Shown: positions 9,278 through 17,988, counted from the first letter of the stretch. The stretch is DNA of 64,000 nucleotides from Roseateles sp049532965 (GCF_049532965.1 NZ_CP186694.1:1178001-1242000), one strand, 5' to 3'. The notes: generated by a model not told the origin, from the sequence alone. Numbers and translations are program-made.

Positions 9278-10189
9278 TCACGAGGCGGCCGCCATGCCGC
9301 GCACGAAGGCGGCGGTGAGCCGCTCCACGTGCGCGCGCCAGGCGGCGCTCGAGAAGGTGTGGTCCGCGTCGGGCAGGTCTTCGCGGCGCAGGCCGGGTCG
9401 CGCCAGCAGCCCGCGCCACGCGGGGCCGCCATCGCGGCAGCGGTCCAGGAATTCCTTGGCGACATAGTCGTCGCCGGACAGGATCAGCAGCACCGGTCCG
9501 CCAAAGGCGCGCAGGCCGTCGGCCATTTGCTCGGTGTAGTGCCGGCGGTCGCCGCGGCCGATGCTCGCATCGCCGGCGGTCGGCGCGCGGCTCTGCGCGA
9601 GCTTGCCCAGCAGTTCGCGCGCCGCGGCCAGGCCGACGCGGCCGCTCAGCAGCTTGCGCCAGAACGCCGGCTGGCGCAGCCGCTCCAGGTAATAGTGCTT
9701 GACCTGCGCCCGGGCCAGGCTGGTGTCGGTCCGGACCCAGGGATTGGCCAGGCACAGGCCGGCGACGCGGGCGTCGCGACGGCGGTGCGCGTAGAGCAGG
9801 GCCGCGGAGGCGGCGTCGCACAGGCCCCACAGGACGACGCGACGCAGCGCCGGCCGCTCGCGCTGCCAGCCGTCGATCGCGGCGGCGATGTCGTCGTCGA
9901 CCTCGTCGAACGCGCGCCGGTCGCCGTGGGCATCGCCCATGCCGCGATAGTCGATGCGCAAGCATGGCACCCCAGCCGCGGCAAGTGCCCGGCCCAGCAG
10001 CGTGAATTGCCGGTGACTGCCGGCCCGGTACTGCGGACCGCCAACGATCAGCAGCACACCGATGTCCGCGGTCCGCGTTCCGTCGACGCGGTCGGCGGTC
10101 GGATCGCTCAGCACGCCGACCAGCGCGTCGCCCGCGCAATCGATGCGCAGCACGTGGTCGCGGTGCAGCGGAGCGGGCAGGGCGTTCAT
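9278..10189 (-). CDS. Exosortase A system-associated hydrolase 1
   Basis: About 303 residues, alpha/beta-hydrolase fold. Seen: IGVLLIVGGPQYRAGSHRQ at the N-terminus, LRIDYRGMGDAHGD (typical strand-turn around the nucleophile-support region), then LWGLCDAASAALLYA where the usual G-x-S-x-G elbow reads GLCDA, and a late DADHTFSS with the probable catalytic His. This matches the hydrolase-1 protein that recurs in exosortase-A polysaccharide loci. The nucleophile position holding Cys (GLCDA) is notable. The ATG overlaps the stop of hydrolase 2 (ATGA), so the two are translationally coupled. The substrate is unknown; thioester or acyl-ACP hydrolysis is a reasonable guess. Confidence 0.85.
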   Translation of the reverse strand: MNALPAPLHRDHVLRIDCAGDALVGVLSDPTADRVDGTRTADIGVLLIVGGPQYRAGSHRQFTLLGRALAAAGVPCLRIDYRGMGDAHGDRRAFDEVDDDIAAAIDGWQRERPALRRVVLWGLCDAASAALLYAHRRRDARVAGLCLANPWVRTDTSLARAQVKHYYLERLRQPAFWRKLLSGRVGLAAARELLGKLAQSRAPTAGDASIGRGDRRHYTEQMADGLRAFGGPVLLILSGDDYVAKEFLDRCRDGGPAWRGLLARPGLRREDLPDADHTFSSAAWRAHVERLTAAFVRGMAAAS

Positions 10190-11094
10190 GCGGCGACGGC
10201 CTCGACCGGCCGGGGAGCGAAGTCGGCCCCCGCCGTCAGTGCGGCCAGGCTCGCCTCGATCAGGCGCGGGGCTTCCTCGATCTCGGTCGCGGCCCAGAAC
10301 GACGGGCCGACGCACACCTCGGCGCGGACCTCGGCCCCTTGGGTGCGCCATGCATCCGCGCCCATCGTCGCGGCGGGCGTCAAGGTGGCGTCGGTGCGGG
10401 TCGAGAGTTCAAGCCATGCGACGCGGCGCACGCGCGGCGTCGGCTTCAGGTGCGCGGCTTCCAGGCCATCGGCCAGGGCGGGCGACAGCTGGTAGCCCGC
10501 GATCTCGACCGGCTCGCCGCGTGCCAGTTGGTCGCGCATCGCCTGGACGGCGCCTTTGGCCTGCCCGCCGATCAGATCGGCCGCCACGCGCAGGCGCATG
10601 AACTGCTGGAGCTGGAGCTTGCCGGCGGTGACCGGCTGCCACAGCAGCAAGTGAGCGGGGCGCTCGGGCGCGATGTCCGCCAGGGCGTCGAGCGCGGCCG
10701 GCGCCAGCAGCGCACCGGCACGCAAGCCCCACAGCCACAGCGGCGGGTGACGGCCCTCGGCGCCGGGCAGGGCGCGTTCGACAAGCCAGGCGGTGGCCAG
10801 GCGAACGTCCGCCTGCCACTCGGCCCAGGTGGCGTCGCCGAAGTCGCCGCTGCTGTCACCGCAGCCGAGCAGGTCCACCGCGAGGACCTCGAAGCCGGCC
10901 GCGGCGAAGGCCCGTGCGGCCAGCGCTGTCATGCGGCGGGACTTGTTCATCTCCTCCGCGAACGGCGGCAGGAGCAGGATCTGGCCGCGCGCGCCCGGCG
11001 CCGCCGGCGAGGAGGCATGGGCGGCATGGTGCACGCACAGCCGCTGGCCGCGCGCGCCGGCATCCAGGAAGAACGGCATGTCGGCGGCGGCCAT
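10186..11094 (-). CDS. Exosortase A system-associated hydrolase 2
   Basis: 302 residues, alpha/beta-hydrolase fold. It starts MPFFLDAGARGQRLCVHH after a short lead, then LLLPPFAEEMNKSRRM, VLAVDLLGCGDSSGDFGDATW and LWGLRAGALLA, the recurrent features of hydrolase 2 of exosortase-A loci. The elbow reads GLRAG, so the canonical Ser/Cys nucleophile is not evident; the protein may be non-catalytic or use another residue. The ATG at 11094 has no obvious Shine-Dalgarno; an ATG 15 bases in is an alternative. It lies 34 bp after the acyl carrier protein gene and overlaps hydrolase 1 by 4 bp, which fits a shared acyl-carrier pathway. Confidence 0.85.
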   Translation of the reverse strand: MAAADMPFFLDAGARGQRLCVHHAAHASSPAAPGARGQILLLPPFAEEMNKSRRMTALAARAFAAAGFEVLAVDLLGCGDSSGDFGDATWAEWQADVRLATAWLVERALPGAEGRHPPLWLWGLRAGALLAPAALDALADIAPERPAHLLLWQPVTAGKLQLQQFMRLRVAADLIGGQAKGAVQAMRDQLARGEPVEIAGYQLSPALADGLEAAHLKPTPRVRRVAWLELSTRTDATLTPAATMGADAWRTQGAEVRAEVCVGPSFWAATEIEEAPRLIEASLAALTAGADFAPRPVEAVAA

Positions 11095-11128
11095 GGAGAT
11101 CGCGCGGAGTCGGTGGTGGGACGGCCGG

Positions 11129-11380
11129 TCAGCCGGCCAGCTTGCCGTTCACGAAGTCCAGCAGCGCGCCCACCGTGGCGAAGGTGGCGCCATCGATCTC
11201 GTCGTCGTCGACGACGATGCCGAACTGTTCCTCGAGCGCGGTGATCAGGCTGACGACCGCCATGGAGTCGAGCTCCGGGATCGCGCCCAGCAGCGCGGTA
11301 TCGACGGTGAAGTCCTTGGCGCGGCCTTCCAGGCTCAGGACGTCGTCGAGGATGGCGAGCAGGTGTTGTTGGGTGTTCAT
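11129..11380 (-). CDS. Acyl carrier protein of the exosortase locus
   Basis: 83 residues, acidic and helical. The phosphopantetheine attachment site is ELDSMAVVS with Ser39; the third-helix acidic stretch (VDDDEIDGATF) is typical of acyl carrier proteins. It is first in the nine-gene minus-strand operon and divergent from the acyl-CoA ligase gene 120 bp away, so it probably receives the acyl group activated by that ligase. The longest frame begins 57 bases earlier, but the chosen ATG gives a normal ACP length. The fate of the acyl group (glycan decoration or lipid anchor) is not shown by the sequence. Confidence 0.9.
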   Translation of the reverse strand: MNTQQHLLAILDDVLSLEGRAKDFTVDTALLGAIPELDSMAVVSLITALEEQFGIVVDDDEIDGATFATVGALLDFVNGKLAG

Positions 11381-11499
11381 GATCGGGGCGGATCTTAACT
11401 GTGGCCCTCTCGGGGAACCCCTCGTCCGCCCCCCCATCCCAAGGGGATCGGAGCCCGGTCGTGAGCGATTGCCGCGGGTGTGCGTGAGATACTTTTTTC
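11381..11499. promoter_or_regulatory. Divergent promoter region of the polysaccharide operons
   Basis: This 119-bp gap separates the start of the acyl carrier protein operon (minus) from the acyl-CoA ligase operon (plus), so it must hold at least two promoters. It contains a C/G-rich stretch with CGGGGAACCCCTCG (small hairpin CGGGG/CCCCT-like) and a T-run immediately before the ligase ATG. I could not pick convincing -35/-10 pairs. Confidence 0.5.
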
Positions 11500-13113
11500 A
11501 TGACCGCCGCCACCGACAGCCACCTGCTTCCGCACCTGATCTGGCACAGCGCCGACCGCGATCCGGCCGCGCCCGCGCTGCGCGACGGCGCCCGGTCGCT
11601 GGACTACGGCGAGCTCGCCGCGCAGGTCCGCGCGCTGGCCGCCGGACTCGTCGTGCTGGGCCTGGGCCGGGCCGAGCGTGTGGGCCTCTACCTCGACAAG
11701 CGGCTCGAGACCGTGGTGGCCAGCTTTGCCGCGCCGGCGGCCGGCGGCGTCTTCGTGCCGGTCAATCCGATCCTCAAGCCGGAGCAGGTCGGCTTCATCG
11801 TGCGGGACTGCGAGGTCCGCATCCTGATCACCACGCGCGATCGCTTCGCGTCGCTGCAGCCGGTGCTGGCGCAATGTCCGTCGGTGCGTCATGTGGTGCT
11901 CGTCGACGCGCCCGGCGCCGCGACCGCCCCCTTGCCCGAGGGGTGCATCCGTTACAGCGAGCTGCTGGAGGCACCAGCCCGGCCGGGCCATCGCGTCGTC
12001 GACACCGACATGGTGGCGATCCTCTACACCTCCGGCTCCACCGGCCGTCCGAAGGGCGTGGTGCTGTCGCATCGCAACATGGTGGCCGGCGCGAAGAGCG
12101 TCGCCAGCTACCTGCGCAATCGCCCCTCGGATCGTCTGCTGGCTGCGCTGCCGCTGTCCTTCGATGCGGGCTTCAGCCAGCTGACGACGGCCTTCCATGC
12201 CGGCGCGTCGGTGTCGCTGCTGAATTACCTGATGCCGCGCGATGTGCTCAAGGCGCTGGAGCGCGACCAGATCACCGGGCTGACGGCGGTGCCGCCGCTG
12301 TACATCCAACTGGCGCAGCTCGAATGGCCGGCCGCGATCGACCAGCACCTGCGCTACTTCGCCAACACCGGCGGCCGCATGCCGCGTGAGACGCTGGGGC
12401 TGTTGCGCCAGCGGGTGCCCTCGGCGCAGCCCTTCCTGATGTATGGCCTGACCGAGGCCTTCCGGTCCACCTATCTCCCGCCGGAGGAGGTCGATCGCCG
12501 GCCGGACTCGATCGGCAAGGCGATCCCCAATGCCGAGATCCTGGTGCTGCGCGAGGACGGCACGCCCTGTGCGCCGGACGAGCCCGGCGAGCTGGTGCAC
12601 CGCGGCGCGCTGGTCGGCCTGGGGTACTGGAACGACGCCGAGAAGACGGCCGAGCGCTACAAGCTGCTGCCGCCCGGCGCGGCGGGTCGCGAGGCGGGCC
12701 TCCAGTTGCCCGAGTACGCGGTCTTTTCCGGCGACACCGTGCGCATGGACGAGGAGGGCTTCCTGTACTTCATCGGCCGGCGGGACGAAATGATCAAGAC
12801 CTCCGGCTACCGCGTTAGCCCGACCGAAGTGGAGGAACTGCTGTACGCGACGCAGTTGGTGGGCGAATGCGTGGCCTTCGGCGTCGACCATGCGACGCTG
12901 GGCCAGGCGATCCAGGTCATCGCCACGCCGCCGGCCGGCGCCGCGGCGCTCGACACCGCGGCGCTGCTGGCTGCGTGCAAGGCCCGCATGCCGGCCTACA
13001 TGATTCCGGCGGGCGTCGAGGCGCAAACCGGCCCGCTGCCGCGCAACCCCAACGGCAAGATCGACCGCAAGCTGCTGAGCACCGACTGGGTGGCGCGGCT
13101 GGAAGCCCGGTGA
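11500..13113 (+). CDS. Acyl-CoA ligase (AMP-forming), exosortase A-associated
   Basis: 537 residues, ANL superfamily. Core motifs are in order: phosphate-binding ILYTSGSTGRPKGV near residue 175, YGLTEAFRSTY near 315, GDTVRMDEEGFLYFIGRRDE near 410 (hinge and ribose contact), and a C-terminal NGKIDRK with the catalytic lysine. It activates a carboxylic acid as the adenylate and loads it onto CoA or, here more likely, onto the divergent acyl carrier protein. This matches the ligase found in exosortase-A loci beside a PLP decarboxylase and two hydrolases. The stop is overlapped by the next gene (GTGA). The acid is unknown. Confidence 0.9.
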   Translation: MTAATDSHLLPHLIWHSADRDPAAPALRDGARSLDYGELAAQVRALAAGLVVLGLGRAERVGLYLDKRLETVVASFAAPAAGGVFVPVNPILKPEQVGFIVRDCEVRILITTRDRFASLQPVLAQCPSVRHVVLVDAPGAATAPLPEGCIRYSELLEAPARPGHRVVDTDMVAILYTSGSTGRPKGVVLSHRNMVAGAKSVASYLRNRPSDRLLAALPLSFDAGFSQLTTAFHAGASVSLLNYLMPRDVLKALERDQITGLTAVPPLYIQLAQLEWPAAIDQHLRYFANTGGRMPRETLGLLRQRVPSAQPFLMYGLTEAFRSTYLPPEEVDRRPDSIGKAIPNAEILVLREDGTPCAPDEPGELVHRGALVGLGYWNDAEKTAERYKLLPPGAAGREAGLQLPEYAVFSGDTVRMDEEGFLYFIGRRDEMIKTSGYRVSPTEVEELLYATQLVGECVAFGVDHATLGQAIQVIATPPAGAAALDTAALLAACKARMPAYMIPAGVEAQTGPLPRNPNGKIDRKLLSTDWVARLEAR

Positions 13114-14387
13114 ATCCCGTGAGCATCGACACCACGACCCCGACCCTCGCGCCGGCCAAGGCCGTGCCCCAGCATGCAGCGATGGACCAATTCGCCACGC
13201 GCGACGGCGTGCTGCTGATCGGCGGCCAGCCGCTGACGCGCCTGGCGGACCGCGTCGGCCGCACGCCGTTCTACGCCTATGACCGCGCGCTGCTGACCCG
13301 CCGCGTCGAGGCGCTGCGGGCCGCGATGCCGGCCGGGCTCGAGCTGCACTTCGCGATGAAGGCCAATCCGATGCCGGCGCTGGTCGCGCACATGGCCGGG
13401 CTGGTGGATGGCATCGATGTCGCCTCGGCGGGCGAGCTGCAGGTCGCGCTGGATGCGGGCGCCGATCCGCGCGAGATCAGCTTCGCCGGCCCCGGCAAGA
13501 GCGCGGTGGAGCTCAAGCAGGCACTGGCCGCCGGCATCCTGATCAACCTGGAGTCGTTCCGCGAGGTCGAGCTGCTGCGCACGCTGTGCGCGGAGACCGG
13601 CTACTCGGCGCGCGTCGCCGTGCGCGTGAATCCGGACTTCGAGCTGAAGTCCTCCGGCATGAAGATGGGCGGCGGGCCGAAGCAGTTCGGCGTCGACGCG
13701 GAGCAGGTGCCGGACCTGCTCGCGCGGATCGGCGAGGCCGGTCTCGGCTTCGAAGGCTTTCACCTCTTCGCCGGTTCGCAGAACCTGAAGCCCGAGGCCA
13801 TCGTCGAGGCGCAGCTCAAGAGCTTCGAGCTCGCGTTGCGGTTGGCGCCGCACGCGCCTGCGCCGGTCAAGGTGCTGAACCTCGGCGGCGGCTTCGGCAT
13901 CCCGTATTTCCCGGGCGAGCAGCGGCTGGACCTGGCGCCGATCGGCGCGAACCTCGCCACGCTGATCGAGCGGGCGTCCGTCGAGCTGCCGCAGGCGAAG
14001 CTGGTCGTCGAGCTGGGCCGCTACCTGGTCGGCGAGGCCGGCGTCTACGTGTGCCGTGTCGTCGATCGCAAGGTCTCGCGCGGTCAGGTGTACCTCGTGA
14101 CCGATGGCGGCCTGCATCACCACCTGGCCGCCTCGGGCAACTTCGGCCAGGTCATCCGCAAGAACTACCCGGTCGCGATCGGCAACCGCATGGACGGCGA
14201 GCCGGAGGCCGGCGTGTCGGTGGTGGGGCCGCTGTGCACGCCGCTGGACCTGCTCGGCGAGCGGATGAACCTGGCGCATGCGGAGCCCGGGGACCTCGTG
14301 GTCGTCTTCCAGTCCGGTGCGTACGGCATCACCGCGAGTCCGCAAGGTTTCCTGAGCCATCCGGCGGCGGCCGAGGTGCTGGTGTGA
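13110..14387 (+). CDS. PLP-dependent decarboxylase, exosortase A-associated
   Basis: About 425 residues, alanine-racemase-fold (PLPDE_III) decarboxylase related to Orn/DAP/Arg decarboxylases. Visible: HFAMKANPMPALVAHMAG with the Schiff-base lysine (about residue 84), EGFHLFAGSQNL, the glycine-rich LNLGGGFGIPYF phosphate loop, ELGRYLVGEAGVYV and GPLCTPLDLL near the C-terminus (substrate Cys/Asp region). It probably decarboxylates an amino acid, giving an amine for glycan or carrier modification. The GTG used overlaps the ligase stop (GTGA); GTG at 13119 and ATG at 13183 are alternatives. Confidence 0.9.
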   Translation: MNPVSIDTTTPTLAPAKAVPQHAAMDQFATRDGVLLIGGQPLTRLADRVGRTPFYAYDRALLTRRVEALRAAMPAGLELHFAMKANPMPALVAHMAGLVDGIDVASAGELQVALDAGADPREISFAGPGKSAVELKQALAAGILINLESFREVELLRTLCAETGYSARVAVRVNPDFELKSSGMKMGGGPKQFGVDAEQVPDLLARIGEAGLGFEGFHLFAGSQNLKPEAIVEAQLKSFELALRLAPHAPAPVKVLNLGGGFGIPYFPGEQRLDLAPIGANLATLIERASVELPQAKLVVELGRYLVGEAGVYVCRVVDRKVSRGQVYLVTDGGLHHHLAASGNFGQVIRKNYPVAIGNRMDGEPEAGVSVVGPLCTPLDLLGERMNLAHAEPGDLVVVFQSGAYGITASPQGFLSHPAAAEVLV

Positions 14388-15412
14388 CCGAGCACCGCCG
14401 CCTGGCGCAACTCGATGCCCTGCGCGGCATCGCGGCGCTGGCGGTGGTCCTCTTTCACTTCACGACGCGGTACGACGAACTCTTCCGCCACGCGCAGGCG
14501 CCGTGGCTGTCGTTCCCGCTGGGCTACACCGGCGTCAACCTGTTCTTCGTCATCAGCGGCTTCGTCATCTTCATGACGCTGGAGCGCACCGCCCGTCCGA
14601 TGGACTTCGTCGTCTCGCGCTTCAGCCGGCTGTATCCAGCGTACTGGGGCGCGATGCTGCTGACCTTTGCGCTGACGCATGCGATCGGGCTGCCGGGCCG
14701 GACCGTCGGGTGGGAGGCGCTGCTCGTCAACGCCACGATGCTGCAGGGCTTCTTCGGCGTGCCTCATGTGGACAGCGTGTACTGGACGCTGGAGGTCGAG
14801 CTGCTGTTCTACGCGTGGGCGTTGTTGAGCCACCGGCTCGGTGGGCCGGCGGGCCTGCGCCAATTCCTGCTGGCGTGCCTCGCGCTCCGGCTGGTGTACG
14901 CCGGTGCCGATGCGTTCTTCGCCGTCACCTTGCCCTGGCTGGGCCAGCGGTGGCTGCTGCTGCCCTACATCTGCTGGTTCGCGCTGGGCGTGGCGGTGTA
15001 CCGGCTGAGCCGCGAGGACGGGGTGTCCTGGCGTGATGTTGGTCTGCTGGGCGCGGCGCTCGTCGTGCTGGCCGTCGTGGATGGCTGGCGCTGGGCGGTG
15101 CTGGGCCTGGCCTTCAGCGGGGTTGTCCTGGGGGCCGCGCGCGGACGCTGGACCTGGCTCGAGCATCGTGTGCTGCTGTGGCTGGGGGCGATCTCGTACA
15201 CGCTCTATCTGCTGCACGAGTACATCGGCTGGGCGGTGATCCGGCGGCTCGAGGGCTGGGGCATGGAGGTCCATGGGGCGATCGCGGCGGCGATCGTGCT
15301 CTCGGCGGCCCTGGCGCATGCATTGACGCGGTGGGTCGAGCAGCCGGCGATGCGCTGGATCCGCGACCGCTACCGCCATCGTCCTCCTCGGGCGAAGACG
15401 GCGTCCGCCTGA
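14384..15412 (+). CDS. Membrane acyltransferase, OafA/YrhL (acyltransferase 3) family
   Basis: 342 residues with about ten hydrophobic segments. The family's N-terminal signature is present: RRLAQLDALRGIAALAVVLFHF (catalytic His) and GYTGVNLFFVISGFVIFMTL, plus VSRFSRLYPAYWGAMLL with the conserved Arg. It transfers acyl groups, typically acetyl, across the membrane onto extracytoplasmic sugars. The real start is the GTG overlapping the decarboxylase stop (GTGA); a longer open frame runs into that gene. Together with the esterase downstream it suggests an acyl-decorated glycan (inference). Confidence 0.85.
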   Translation: MTEHRRLAQLDALRGIAALAVVLFHFTTRYDELFRHAQAPWLSFPLGYTGVNLFFVISGFVIFMTLERTARPMDFVVSRFSRLYPAYWGAMLLTFALTHAIGLPGRTVGWEALLVNATMLQGFFGVPHVDSVYWTLEVELLFYAWALLSHRLGGPAGLRQFLLACLALRLVYAGADAFFAVTLPWLGQRWLLLPYICWFALGVAVYRLSREDGVSWRDVGLLGAALVVLAVVDGWRWAVLGLAFSGVVLGAARGRWTWLEHRVLLWLGAISYTLYLLHEYIGWAVIRRLEGWGMEVHGAIAAAIVLSAALAHALTRWVEQPAMRWIRDRYRHRPPRAKTASA

Positions 15413-15493
15413 GGCCGAGGACGGTCTCGACGCGACGACAATGCGCCGTCCCAGCCCTGGAACTGCGCCAGCCGCGCCGCGATGACCTGAACG

Positions 15494-16381
15494 ATGAGCG
15501 AAGAACGGAAGAACTCCCTGATCCCGTGGGCGATCGGCGCGGTGGCGCTGCTGTCGTGCGCGGGGATGATCGCGGCGGGCGTGGCGATGCTGCGGCAGTC
15601 CCGCGGCGCGACGCCTGCCGATGACCTGGCCCGGCGGATTGCGGCGATCCACGACATGCCCATCACCGCGCACGACTGCGGGGCTGTGTTCAAGGGCGAG
15701 CAACCCGTGGTCGTCGTGGTGATGGGCCAGTCGAATGCGGCCAACCATGCCGATCCGGTGCCGCCGTCGGCCGCGCCCTTGCCGCCGATGCCGGTGCTGC
15801 ACCTGGGCGGCTGCGGGCTGTCCGGCGCGCCGGTGCCGGGCGCGACTGGCACCGGCGGCAGCCTGTGGCCGGCGGTGAACGCGGCGCTTGGCGGACGCTG
15901 GCAGGGGCGGCCGATCGTGTGGGCAGTGGTCGCCGTGGACGGCAGTTCCATCGCGGAGTGGACCGCGCCGGACAGCGCGCTGCGGGCGTACTGGCAGACG
16001 CAGGTCGATCGCATCAAGGGCACCCGCTGGCCGGTGGTGGCGGTGCTGTGGCAGCAGGGCGAGGCCGATGCGCGCGACCGGACGGCGATGGCCGACTACC
16101 GCGACGCCCTGGCGGCACTGCGCGCCGGCGTGGCCGCGCGAGGCCTCGATGCGCCGTGGTGGATCGCTCGCTCCACCTATTGCCCGCCGCACGACGGCGG
16201 CCAGGTGCGCGAAGCGGTCCGGGAACTGCTCGCGGTTCCGGGGAGTGGCTTTCGCGAGGGGCCCGACACCGACACGCTCGGGGCGCCGCTGCGCAACGGC
16301 TGTCACTTCACGGTGGACGGCGCGGCGCGGGCATCGGCGCTGTGGGTGCAGGCGCTGAAGCCGGCGGCGGAGCGGCCGTGA
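15494..16381 (+). CDS. Membrane-anchored SASA-type (sialate O-acetylesterase-like) esterase
   Basis: 295 residues. A single N-terminal membrane segment (WAIGAVALLSCAGMIAAGVAM) anchors an extracytoplasmic SGNH-fold domain. Family marks: VVVMGQSNAANH with the catalytic Ser in the GQSN block, GGSLWPAVNAAL, and VAVLWQQGEADARD (WQQGE block). A late HFTVDG with His fits the catalytic histidine. It most likely removes O-acyl groups from carbohydrate; the specific sugar is unknown. It ends 64 bp before the convergent hipA-like gene and is the last gene of this operon. Confidence 0.75.
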   Translation: MSEERKNSLIPWAIGAVALLSCAGMIAAGVAMLRQSRGATPADDLARRIAAIHDMPITAHDCGAVFKGEQPVVVVVMGQSNAANHADPVPPSAAPLPPMPVLHLGGCGLSGAPVPGATGTGGSLWPAVNAALGGRWQGRPIVWAVVAVDGSSIAEWTAPDSALRAYWQTQVDRIKGTRWPVVAVLWQQGEADARDRTAMADYRDALAALRAGVAARGLDAPWWIARSTYCPPHDGGQVREAVRELLAVPGSGFREGPDTDTLGAPLRNGCHFTVDGAARASALWVQALKPAAERP

Positions 16382-16444
16382 TGCCGATGCGGCGGCAGCG
16401 GCCGGCCGGCAGGACGATTCAAGAGACACAGAAAGAGAAGGCGC

Positions 16445-17668
16445 TCAGCGCTCGAAGGTCTCCAGGAAGCGCCTGGCCTCCAGCTCAATGATCTCTCGCA
16501 GGCCCGCGACCTTGGCCGCCAGCGGTGCGAGATCGTTCAAGGTCGCCAGGACGATCTTCGCCAGCTCGATGATCCGTGCGTCGATCTGCGGGCGGGACAT
16601 GTCGCAGGTCCGTCCGAATTCGAGCAGCCCGAGCCGGGAAGCGAAGAAGCTCTTGTTGCCGTCCAGGTTGAGCGCCAGGTTGTCTTCAGGGATGTAGACG
16701 CGCGTGCAGACGATGTCGTAGGCCGGTGCCATGCCGACCTCCCCGGAGATGCGGTCGTAGATCACCCCGAAGTTCTTGAGGTGCGCGTCGCCGTTGCCCA
16801 GGATGCAGGAAAGGACCACCATGTCGAACAGTTGACGCACAGCCCGGTCCGCGAGTCGCGGCGAACAGTAGAGCCGGAGCACGCGCCGGACCAGCTCGTA
16901 GGACCCCTTGTACTTCTGATCGGTGGTCCAGGTAGTGAGGGTCAGGATGTCTTCGAAGCCGAGGATCCTGCCGTCCGGAGGACGGTCGAAGCGCCGCATG
17001 ACGAAGAGTTCGCCGTCGTCCGACAGGAAAAACTCCGGCACCGGAACGCCCGCGCGCTTCACCGCGGTCATGCACACGTACTCGTTGATCGAGAGGCCGG
17101 GGAACTGGTCGAGCCCCGATTTCACGATGAGGTCCGAGGTGGTCATCGCCGCCTTGTGATCGCGCGACATGGTGCCGCGCTCCGGCACCAGAACCTTGGG
17201 CTGCACGCCGCTGACGCCGCTGCGCATCAGATAGTCGTCGACCAGCCTGGCGAAGAGTTCGCGCGTGCCCCGCGCAGCCAACAGGTCCGCCAGCCTTTCA
17301 CCTTCGCCTGGAGCGGGCGGCGGCGGACCGGGCTGGCCCTCGAAGGCAAAACGCAGGCGGCCGATCGGCGCCTGGGATCCGATCACGCTCAACAGGAGGA
17401 GCGGGTCCAGGCCGCTCGTCTTGGCCAACCGATTCCGCAGCTGCTCCAGCACGAAACCTTCCGGCAGGTTCATGTGGAACACCGGATGCAGCGTTGCGCT
17501 GTCGTAGGGCCTGGCGCGCAGCGGCATCGTGAGGGATGGCGCGTGCTCCTCGGAGGCGGTGGCCGCGAACGTGAAGAAGTAGTCCCCGTCTCGCCGGACG
17601 TGACCGGCGGTTCCCTCCGGCGTGATCACGCGCAGCGGCGGGGGCGAGGCGGGCCGTGCGTCAGTCAT
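16445..17668 (-). CDS. hipA: HipA-family kinase toxin
   Basis: About 407 residues. N-terminal HipA coupling domain, then the kinase region: RSGVSGVQPKVLVPE, DLIVKSGLDQFPGLSINEYV, FVMRRFDR, and the catalytic loop GNGDAHLKNFG, followed by the metal-binding YDIVCTRVYI. In E. coli, HipA phosphorylates glutamyl-tRNA synthetase and halts translation; targets vary in other HipA subtypes. The start at 17668 overlaps the antitoxin stop by 8 bp; the longer frame begins 30 bases earlier. The intact motifs argue that the kinase is functional. Autoregulation with HipB is expected. Confidence 0.9.
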   Translation of the reverse strand: MTDARPASPPPLRVITPEGTAGHVRRDGDYFFTFAATASEEHAPSLTMPLRARPYDSATLHPVFHMNLPEGFVLEQLRNRLAKTSGLDPLLLLSVIGSQAPIGRLRFAFEGQPGPPPPAPGEGERLADLLAARGTRELFARLVDDYLMRSGVSGVQPKVLVPERGTMSRDHKAAMTTSDLIVKSGLDQFPGLSINEYVCMTAVKRAGVPVPEFFLSDDGELFVMRRFDRPPDGRILGFEDILTLTTWTTDQKYKGSYELVRRVLRLYCSPRLADRAVRQLFDMVVLSCILGNGDAHLKNFGVIYDRISGEVGMAPAYDIVCTRVYIPEDNLALNLDGNKSFFASRLGLLEFGRTCDMSRPQIDARIIELAKIVLATLNDLAPLAAKVAGLREIIELEARRFLETFER

Positions 17669-17927
17669 AGGCGTTCCCGAGCAGCTCCCGGATTTCATCC
17701 ATCGTCGGCCGCTGCTGCGGCACCACGCGCATCTCGCCGCCCATGGCCGCAGCCACCCGTGCGTAAGCAGCGATGGAAACGCCGGGCTTGCCGGCTTCGA
17801 TTTGCACGACCTTCAGTCGCGGCACCCCTGCCAGTCGAGCCAGTTCCGCCTGGCTGTGTCCGCGCTCCTGCCGCATCGCCTTCAGCGACTGCGCCAGATG
17901 AAGCAGCCCCGTTTCGAAATCGGCCAC
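17661..17927 (-). CDS. hipB: HipB-like antitoxin, XRE-family repressor
   Basis: 88 residues with an XRE helix-turn-helix: SQAELARLAGVPRLKVVQIEAG (recognition helix around residues 25-47), then IAAYARVAAAMGGEMRVV, as in HipB dimers. It would neutralise HipA and repress the operon. The start is GTG with no clear Shine-Dalgarno; the first transcript base from the promoter at 17960-17988 would leave only about 25 nt of leader. An ATG at 17873 is an alternative start but would cut the first helix. Confidence 0.8.
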   Translation of the reverse strand: MADFETGLLHLAQSLKAMRQERGHSQAELARLAGVPRLKVVQIEAGKPGVSIAAYARVAAAMGGEMRVVPQQRPTMDEIRELLGNAYD

Positions 17928-17930
17928 AAT

Positions 17931-17988
17931 GTATTGATTACGATACCTTTATACTGAACAGTATCGAATTCAATACAAATGAAGTCAA
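17931..17988 (-). promoter_or_regulatory. hipBA promoter with paired palindromic operators
   Basis: On the minus strand, -35 TTGACT (17983-17988) and -10 GATACT (17960-17965) are 17 bp apart. Two 16-bp palindromes of the form GTATYG-N4-CRATAC lie at 17931-17946 and 17961-17976, exactly 30 bp apart; the second covers the -10. A further inverted pair, ATACTG-AA-CAGTAT, lies at 17951-17964 and overlaps the second site. They are the natural candidates for HipB binding and cooperative autorepression (inference; E. coli HipB uses a different sequence). Confidence 0.7.
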
